Below are positions 58,662 through 64,000 of a stretch of DNA of 64,000 bases, piece after piece. Every line of letters starts with the position of its first letter. Position 1 is the first letter of the stretch. The DNA lies in the NCBI RefSeq assembly GCF_000960995.1, contig NZ_CP009433.1:62001-126000 (forward strand). The letters are read 5' to 3'. The DNA is from Burkholderia glumae LMG 2196 = ATCC 33617. GTDB taxonomy: Bacteria; Pseudomonadota; Gammaproteobacteria; Burkholderiales; Burkholderiaceae. A program made the position numbers and the translations under genes. The notes under the pieces were generated by a model that saw nothing but the letters and a program-made list of their open reading frames with translations, was not told the origin of the DNA and did not search any database.

Positions 58662-61600
58662 ATGACCGCATCGACTCAGATTCAACCGAAGCCCACCGAC
58701 GTCTTCGTCTCGCCCCTCGACGATCTTCATCCCGCTGACATCGATGCCAATCTCAAGGCGCTCGATCGCTGGCTCGTGGATGTCAGCGGGGGCGTGCTGA
58801 CGTTGGATCGTGTCGAAACCATCGCGCGCAATGCGCCCGTGCTTGCGAACATCTTCGCGGCCGTCGACCTGATCGCAGACATCCGCGCGATGATCGACCA
58901 CGGCGACCGGCCGATCGACCTGTTCGATTGGGTGAATCTCGGCCTGGACCTGATCGGCGTGATCCCCATTCCGATGGGAACCGCCCAGATTCGCATGGGG
59001 GCGCGGCCCATGCTCAAGCTGCTTCGCGAGGAAATCGCGAAGAACGGCAAGGCGATGGGCGAGGCCGCGATGCAGATGGTGCGTGACGGCATCATCACCG
59101 CGATCGTCGCCAGCCTGCAGGCGCGCTACGCCGGCGAAATCGAGACCTTCCTCACCGCGCTGCGTGCCGAGTTGGCTGCCGTGCTGAGTGCCGCCGCCGA
59201 CTATGTCGGCAAGGTGATGAACGGCTTGGCCGACCTGTTCGCACACGCGGCGGGCGAACCTCTGGACTACGGCAAGGATCTCGACCAGGCCGGCCAGCAC
59301 CTGAGCGCGGCCACGCGCAACATCCTCTACGAGCCGGGCGAAGCGTTCGGCAACATCGGCGCGCTGTTTTACGACGCGGTCAGGGTGGTCGGGAAGGAAA
59401 CGATCAACACCGCGACGTCCGTGGCGAAGTACATCGACTCGGATGCCAGCGCGAAGCTCATGAGCGTGGCCAATTCGCTACGGCGGAAGGTGCCGGCCGT
59501 GCAACAGGCGGTGCGGGGGCTCGATGGCAACGAGGTGGGCAAGATCGGCTGGCTGATCCTCGTGTGCGAGGAAGGCGTGATGCGCTGGCGCAAGACGCAT
59601 CCCAAGCCGCAGGCGGTGGGCATCCCGTCGAAGGGCGCCTCGAAGGCCGAGGAGCGGCGCGGGCAGGGGCCGACCGAGACGCTCGGCGCCACGGCGCCGG
59701 CGAAGCACCCCGGGCCGAATTGCTGCAACTCGACCGGGCCGGTGCCCACGCCGGCCACCAGTTCGCCCGGCTCGATCGGCTATGCCCTGGGCGACGAGCG
59801 GATCGACCATGACGATTTCGTGATCGACGGCCCGCTGCCGATTGTCTGGACGCGAACCTATCGCTCGTTTTTTGACGGCAACGACGAGCAGGGCGAGCTC
59901 GGGCCGCGGTGGATCACGCCGTACACCGTGCGCTTCGACGTGCAGGCGACGAAACTCGTCTATCACGACGCGGAAGGCCGCAGTCTCGATTACCCCCTGC
60001 TGGAAGTGGGCGGCGCCCACGACGACCGCGCCGAAAACCTGACACTGCTGCGGGTCGACGAGCGGTGGATCGCACTGACGCGTGGCCACAACGTGCTCGA
60101 GGCATACGAACGCCACGGCGATCGGTATCGCCTGGCGTTCATCAAGGACCGCGCCGGCAATCAGCTGACGGCCGACTATGACGAGGCGGGGCGCCTCTAT
60201 CGCCTGCTCGTGCCGCATCGGCAAGTCGCGTTCAAGCACGACGCGCGCGGGCGAATCGTCGAAGTCTTCGAGCACGACGCGGACGGCGAGCGCGTGGGGC
60301 GCCTCGCTGCCTACGAGTATGACGCGCAAGGCGATCTGGTTGCGGCCAGCGACCGATACGGCAACCGACGTGAGTATCGATATCGTCACCACCTGCTGAC
60401 GCGCTACACCGACCGCACCGGGCGCGGCATGAACCTGGAGTGGGACGGGACAGATCCGAAAGCGCGCTGCGTGCGCGAGTACCGGGACGACGGCAGCGAC
60501 GAGGTTCGGCTCGCGTGGCATCCGAGTTTCCGGATGGTCATGATCACCGACGCACTCGGGCAGGTCACCCGCCACTACTACACCATCAAGGGCTATTCGT
60601 TCCGGGTCATTCACCCGGACGGCAGTGAGGAATGGCTCTACCGCGACCGCAACGACAAGCTGGTGCAGTACATCCACCGCGACGGCGGCACCGAGTTCTT
60701 CGACTACGACGCTCGCGGCAACCTGACCCGTCATCAGCGCGTGGACGGCTCGGTGATCGAGATGGTCTACGATCAACAGGACCAGCTGGTCAAGACGATC
60801 GATCCGCACGGCCACGCCTGGATTCAGGAGTACGACGCCGCCGGCAACGTCGTCCTGGCGAGAGACCCGCTTGGGCACGAGACGAAGTACCAGTACAACG
60901 CCCAGGGGCTGCCGACGGCGGTGGTCGACGCGAAGGGCGGGAAGAAGTCGCTCGAGTACGACGAGAGCGGCCGCCTCCTGTCGTTCAGGGACTGCTCGGG
61001 GAAGACGACGCACTGGACGTACGATGCGGCCGGCCGGCTCGTGGAGATGCGAGACCCGGCCGGCACCCCGACGAGCTACCGGTACGGTGCGAACGGGCAG
61101 TTGGAGGAGATCGTGTCGCCGGCCGGCACCGAGCACGTCCAGCACGACGCGGAGGGCCGGCTTCTCACCGCGACCGATCCCTTGCAGCGCACGACCCGCT
61201 ACACCTACGACGCGGGCGGGCGTGTCATCACGCGCATCGATGCGCTCGGCCAGCGCCTCGCCTACGGCTACGACCGCCTGGGCCGGCTGGTGCGGCTGAC
61301 CGATGCGAACGATGCCGCCTACACGTTCCGGTACGATCCGGCCGGCCAGCTGGCCGAGGAGACGGAATTCGACGGGAGGACCCGGCGATACCGGTACGAC
61401 GAGGCGAGCGGCCGCCTGGCGTCGATCGAGGAAGCGGGACGGACCACGGAACTCGGTCAGGACCGCGCCGGGCGGATCTCGCGACGCAGCTGCGGCGAAG
61501 AAGCCGAACAGTACGGCTACGACGCGAGCGGCCGCTTGGTCGAGGCCAGCAACCGGTACAGCCGAATCCAGCGCTTCTTCGACCCGATCGGCAACCTCGT

Positions 61601-63347
61601 TCGCGAGCATCACGCCTACGACGTGTTCGGCGTCAAGCGCAGCTTCGTGTGGCACCACGGCTACGACGAGCTGGGCAACCGGATCAGAACGGTTCGGCCC
61701 GATGGCCACGTGGTGGACTGGCTCCGCTACGGTTCCGGCCACGTCCACGGGCTGCTCGTCGACGGCGAGGAACAACTGCAGCTCGAGCGCGATGAGTTGC
61801 ACCGGGAGGTGAAGCGCACGCTGTCGAGCCGAATCCAGCAGCTCACGGCCTACGATCCGGCCGGCCGCTTGGCGCGTCAGACGGTTCAGCGTCACCAAGC
61901 GCCCGGGGCGCTGAGCGCGCGCCGGTACCATTACGACGCTGCAGGCCAGCTCACGCAGATCGAGGACAATCGGCGGGGCGCGTTGGACTACCGCTACGAC
62001 CCGGTGGGGCGGCTGATCGAGGCGATTGGCCCCGGCCGGCGGGAGCGCTTCGCGTTCGACCCGGCGAGCAACATCGTCGATCCCGGCCGGCCCGAGACTG
62101 CGCGCACGCCGGGCGGCAGCGCCGGCCGCCGCGAGACCACGCTGCCGGATTCGGTGCCCCGGGTGCTGGGCAACCTGCTGCGGGAGTATGCCGGGACGCA
62201 TTTCGAGTACGACGTGCAGGGCAACCTGATCGAGAAGCGCTCGCCGGCGGGCGTGCAGCGGTTCGAATGGGACGGGTTCGACCGGATGCGAGCCGCCCAC
62301 GCGGCTGAACAGTCGCGGCAGGCGGCGGCGACGTATTTCTATGACGCCTTCGGCCGACGCATCGCGAAGGAAGTGAACGGCGCGCGAACCGTCTACGGAT
62401 GGGATGGGGATACGCTGGCCTACGAGTCGGCCGACGAGCGCAGCACGCATTACCTGTACGAGCCCGAGACGTTTGTGCCGATGGCGCAGTACGCTGGCGC
62501 GCCGGTGAACGGCATCGAGACGCCGACCGCCTCGAGCGCTGACCGCTACACGCCGGAGGACGATCCGCTGCAGCGGGTGCCGGCGGCGGCTGCGGCGGCG
62601 CATCTGGTGTTCTATCACTGCGATCAGATCGGCACGCCGCTGATGATGACGGATGAGGCGGGCGAACTGGTGTGGGAGGCGAGCTACCGTGCGTGGGGCG
62701 AGGCGCAGGAGGTGATCGAGCGGGCGTCGGCCGCGGCCGGCATCGACGTCGTGCGGAATCCGCTGCGGTTTCAGGGGCAGCAGTTCGATGACGAGACGGG
62801 GCTGCACTACAATCGGTATCGGTATTACGATCCGCTGGTGGGTCGGTTTGTCGGAAAAGACCCGATTGGGCTCACCGGCGGCATCAACCTCTTCCTGTAC
62901 GCTCCCAACCCGGTTGTCTGGGTCGATCCGCTCGGACTTGCACGAGACCTGACGGGGTGTGATGGGTCCGGACGTCCTCTCAAGAGCAAGCAATATTCGG
63001 TTCTATATGAGGCGAAGTTGCCGGACGAGATGGTGGTCGGCACCGACCCAACGCACTTCAGAGAAGCAAACCGACAATTAAACGCAACGATTACTGAGGA
63101 CGCTCCCTTCAAAGCCATGATGGCACAACACTATGGCGGTGTCGTAGACCACGTGGCGGAAGGGCCGAGAGGTGGGTACAGTTCCAGCGCACCAAAAGGA
63201 TTTAGCTGGCATCATCACCCCTGTCGGAAGGGCGTGCTCCAGTTGGTACCTATGGCACAACATCAGGCACCTGGTCCTGTCCAGTCGGTCTTACATCCGG
63301 GTGGCCAGGGCGGAAAGCAGGTTTGGGGAGGAGGAAGAACCCGATGA
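58662..63347 (+). CDS. Rhs protein with C-terminal WHH/HNH-type toxin
   Basis: A 1561-residue polymorphic toxin. Residues 1-370 are a helical N-terminal region (DIDANLKALDRWLVDVSGGVLTLD; hydrophobic IDLFDWVNLGLDLIGVIPIPM). About 370-460 matches DUF6531 (IGYALGDERI, LPIVWTRTYRSFF, GPRWITPYTV). About 460-1400 holds many YD repeats (YDEAGRLYRLL, YDARGNLTRHQ) that form the shell. The cleavage-site core DPIGLTGGINLFLYAPNPVVWVDPLGL ends near 1425. The last 136 residues are the toxin: GFSWHHHPCRKGVLQLVPMAQH...LHPGG is the WHH nuclease pattern (W about 1515). The toxin would cut DNA in rivals, probably delivered by a type VI system encoded elsewhere. The immunity gene overlaps by four bases. Confidence 0.93.
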   Translation: MTASTQIQPKPTDVFVSPLDDLHPADIDANLKALDRWLVDVSGGVLTLDRVETIARNAPVLANIFAAVDLIADIRAMIDHGDRPIDLFDWVNLGLDLIGVIPIPMGTAQIRMGARPMLKLLREEIAKNGKAMGEAAMQMVRDGIITAIVASLQARYAGEIETFLTALRAELAAVLSAAADYVGKVMNGLADLFAHAAGEPLDYGKDLDQAGQHLSAATRNILYEPGEAFGNIGALFYDAVRVVGKETINTATSVAKYIDSDASAKLMSVANSLRRKVPAVQQAVRGLDGNEVGKIGWLILVCEEGVMRWRKTHPKPQAVGIPSKGASKAEERRGQGPTETLGATAPAKHPGPNCCNSTGPVPTPATSSPGSIGYALGDERIDHDDFVIDGPLPIVWTRTYRSFFDGNDEQGELGPRWITPYTVRFDVQATKLVYHDAEGRSLDYPLLEVGGAHDDRAENLTLLRVDERWIALTRGHNVLEAYERHGDRYRLAFIKDRAGNQLTADYDEAGRLYRLLVPHRQVAFKHDARGRIVEVFEHDADGERVGRLAAYEYDAQGDLVAASDRYGNRREYRYRHHLLTRYTDRTGRGMNLEWDGTDPKARCVREYRDDGSDEVRLAWHPSFRMVMITDALGQVTRHYYTIKGYSFRVIHPDGSEEWLYRDRNDKLVQYIHRDGGTEFFDYDARGNLTRHQRVDGSVIEMVYDQQDQLVKTIDPHGHAWIQEYDAAGNVVLARDPLGHETKYQYNAQGLPTAVVDAKGGKKSLEYDESGRLLSFRDCSGKTTHWTYDAAGRLVEMRDPAGTPTSYRYGANGQLEEIVSPAGTEHVQHDAEGRLLTATDPLQRTTRYTYDAGGRVITRIDALGQRLAYGYDRLGRLVRLTDANDAAYTFRYDPAGQLAEETEFDGRTRRYRYDEASGRLASIEEAGRTTELGQDRAGRISRRSCGEEAEQYGYDASGRLVEASNRYSRIQRFFDPIGNLVREHHAYDVFGVKRSFVWHHGYDELGNRIRTVRPDGHVVDWLRYGSGHVHGLLVDGEEQLQLERDELHREVKRTLSSRIQQLTAYDPAGRLARQTVQRHQAPGALSARRYHYDAAGQLTQIEDNRRGALDYRYDPVGRLIEAIGPGRRERFAFDPASNIVDPGRPETARTPGGSAGRRETTLPDSVPRVLGNLLREYAGTHFEYDVQGNLIEKRSPAGVQRFEWDGFDRMRAAHAAEQSRQAAATYFYDAFGRRIAKEVNGARTVYGWDGDTLAYESADERSTHYLYEPETFVPMAQYAGAPVNGIETPTASSADRYTPEDDPLQRVPAAAAAAHLVFYHCDQIGTPLMMTDEAGELVWEASYRAWGEAQEVIERASAAAGIDVVRNPLRFQGQQFDDETGLHYNRYRYYDPLVGRFVGKDPIGLTGGINLFLYAPNPVVWVDPLGLARDLTGCDGSGRPLKSKQYSVLYEAKLPDEMVVGTDPTHFREANRQLNATITEDAPFKAMMAQHYGGVVDHVAEGPRGGYSSSAPKGFSWHHHPCRKGVLQLVPMAQHQAPGPVQSVLHPGGQGGKQVWGGGRTR

Positions 63348-63670
63348 AAAATTCACTCACTGTTCTGGGTGATGTTCTCACGAACGTCAGCGAATTCGCT
63401 TGGGACCACGCGCTCTTTATGCCCCACGGCGTGGACTGGGTTCCGTCCACGACTTGCGCCATTCTCGACCCAGACGATTTCGAGAACGAAGCTAATCCGG
63501 AACGCCCGCAGTTTGCCGTCGAGCACTCGTTACATTACGCCCTTGGTGTTCAAGTCGTTCAAGGCATCGTCGAGAACGCGAGACTGCAAAGGCCGGACGC
63601 TACGGTTTCGGACCTCGTGGACGCATTCATTTTTTACTACGATAACGATGCCTACGTGGACTGGTCGTAG
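63344..63670 (+). CDS. Immunity protein for the Rhs toxin
   Basis: A 108-residue acidic protein from ATG 63344, overlapping the rhs stop as ATGA. The sequence KNSLTVLGDVLTNVSEFAWDHALFMPHGVDWVPSTTCAILDPDD ... FAVEHSLHYALGVQVVQGIVENARLQRPDATVSDLVDAFIFYYDNDAYVDW resembles small proteins I know as DUF7716 that follow contact-dependent toxins; the family number is from memory. It should bind and block the WHH nuclease. Base composition drops sharply compared with rhs, as is usual for exchangeable toxin-immunity tips. Confidence 0.85.
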   Translation: MKNSLTVLGDVLTNVSEFAWDHALFMPHGVDWVPSTTCAILDPDDFENEANPERPQFAVEHSLHYALGVQVVQGIVENARLQRPDATVSDLVDAFIFYYDNDAYVDWS

Positions 63671-64000
63671 GCGACCTGCGGCTTGTATCTGCAAACAATT
63701 TTTCGACCTCGTTACTAAAAATGGGGATGTGGATGCCCAACACCTCTTGTCGAAACTTCTCTTGGACCGACGTGCAGACGGTGACGTTCACGTTGCCTGT
63801 CTCATCCTCGATGGTGAGAAATATCACGCCTTTTGCAGTGCCCGGCCGCTGACGCACGGTGATGCGGCGGACGCCACCGAAAAGAAGCAGGTTGGCTGTC
63901 ACGTCCATCGCGATGGTTTCCTCATCGCAGACCGCGACTTGCGGCGAGAAGCGCAGCATGCCGAACGCGACCTCTCGCTGCATGTCACGCTCTGGCTCGA
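63627..64000 (-). pseudogene. Fragment of an error-prone DNA polymerase (dnaE2) at the window edge
   Basis: The frame is open to the right edge, so the 5' part is outside. EREVAF-type text leads into LLFGGVRRITVRQRPGTAKGVIFLTIEDETGNVNVTVCTSVQEKFRQEVLG, the OB-fold region near the C-terminus of DnaE2/ImuC error-prone polymerases. After about residue 95 it diverges (IHIPIFSNEVEKLFADTSRR...) and stops inside the immunity gene region. The preceding text (CDEETIAMDVTANLL) is not typical. It is therefore most likely a remnant cut by the rhs region, not a working gene. Confidence 0.6.

Noticed and set aside
60632..61795. Second plus-strand frame of 387 codons inside rhs
   Set aside because: Out-of-frame reading of the YD repeats; the in-frame protein is continuous over 1561 codons.
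59478..62993. Minus-strand open frame of 1171 codons
   Set aside because: Complement of the Rhs YD-repeat coding region; repeated low-complexity VVV/RRV text and no start signals.

Overview
The window looks like part of a large, self-transmissible, high-GC plasmid (or a plasmid-derived island) from a Burkholderia-like betaproteobacterium. The reasons are the strong GC bias at third codon positions, two replication initiators with origin-like sequences, a ParABS partition locus, a nearly complete F-type conjugation (tra/trb) operon, a trimeric autotransporter adhesin and an Rhs toxin. The genus is inferred from gene style, not proven.

Layout. 0.2-4.6 kb: a leftward operon of small unknown genes ending in a large tyrosine recombinase, whose stop codon is the target of an IS5-family (IS427-type) insertion. 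5.0-5.9 kb: a DUF1778/GNAT toxin-antitoxin pair with duplicated operator repeats. 6.7-13.8 kb: replication and maintenance core, with three identical parS-like palindromes, parA, parB, a Rep_3-type initiator with 13 iterons, and then a second replicon laid out like IncFII/R1 (repA, a CIS-like spacer, a perfect DnaA box with direct repeats, and a candidate antisense RNA). 13.9-27.2 kb: leftward accessory block with a DUF1173 protein, a 1571-residue YadA-type adhesin flanked by two paralogous small genes, a DsbD_N-like protein, small membrane and lipoproteins, a zeta-kinase/kinase-like/KfrB fusion, and a Nuc-type secreted nuclease.

27.7-53.5 kb: the tra operon, read right to left as transglycosylase, small secreted protein, traA, L, E, K, B, orf362, DUF5131 protein, dsbC-like, V, C, trbI, S26 peptidase, orf107, W, orf320, U, trbC, a traN split into two genes, orf135, orf131, F, orf347, H, G. 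Many junctions are ATGA or TGATG overlaps, which implies tight translational coupling. Three thiol-redox proteins (TraF, the DsbC-like protein and the DsbD_N-like protein) fit the Cys-rich TraN, TraU and TraH. The relaxase, coupling protein and oriT are not in the window.

53.7-64 kb: an IS481-family element with a 7-bp target duplication, a small cargo cluster (SnoaL-like protein, MFS transporter, LysR regulator), an Rhs protein with a C-terminal WHH/HNH-type toxin and its immunity gene, and a fragment of an error-prone DNA polymerase (DnaE2) at the right edge.

The most unusual items are the three-domain zeta/kinase-like/KfrB protein, the split TraN, the DUF5131 protein inside a transfer operon, the IncFII-like second replicon with its candidate antisense RNA, and the adhesin locus with its 13-bp perfect hairpin and flanking paralogues.
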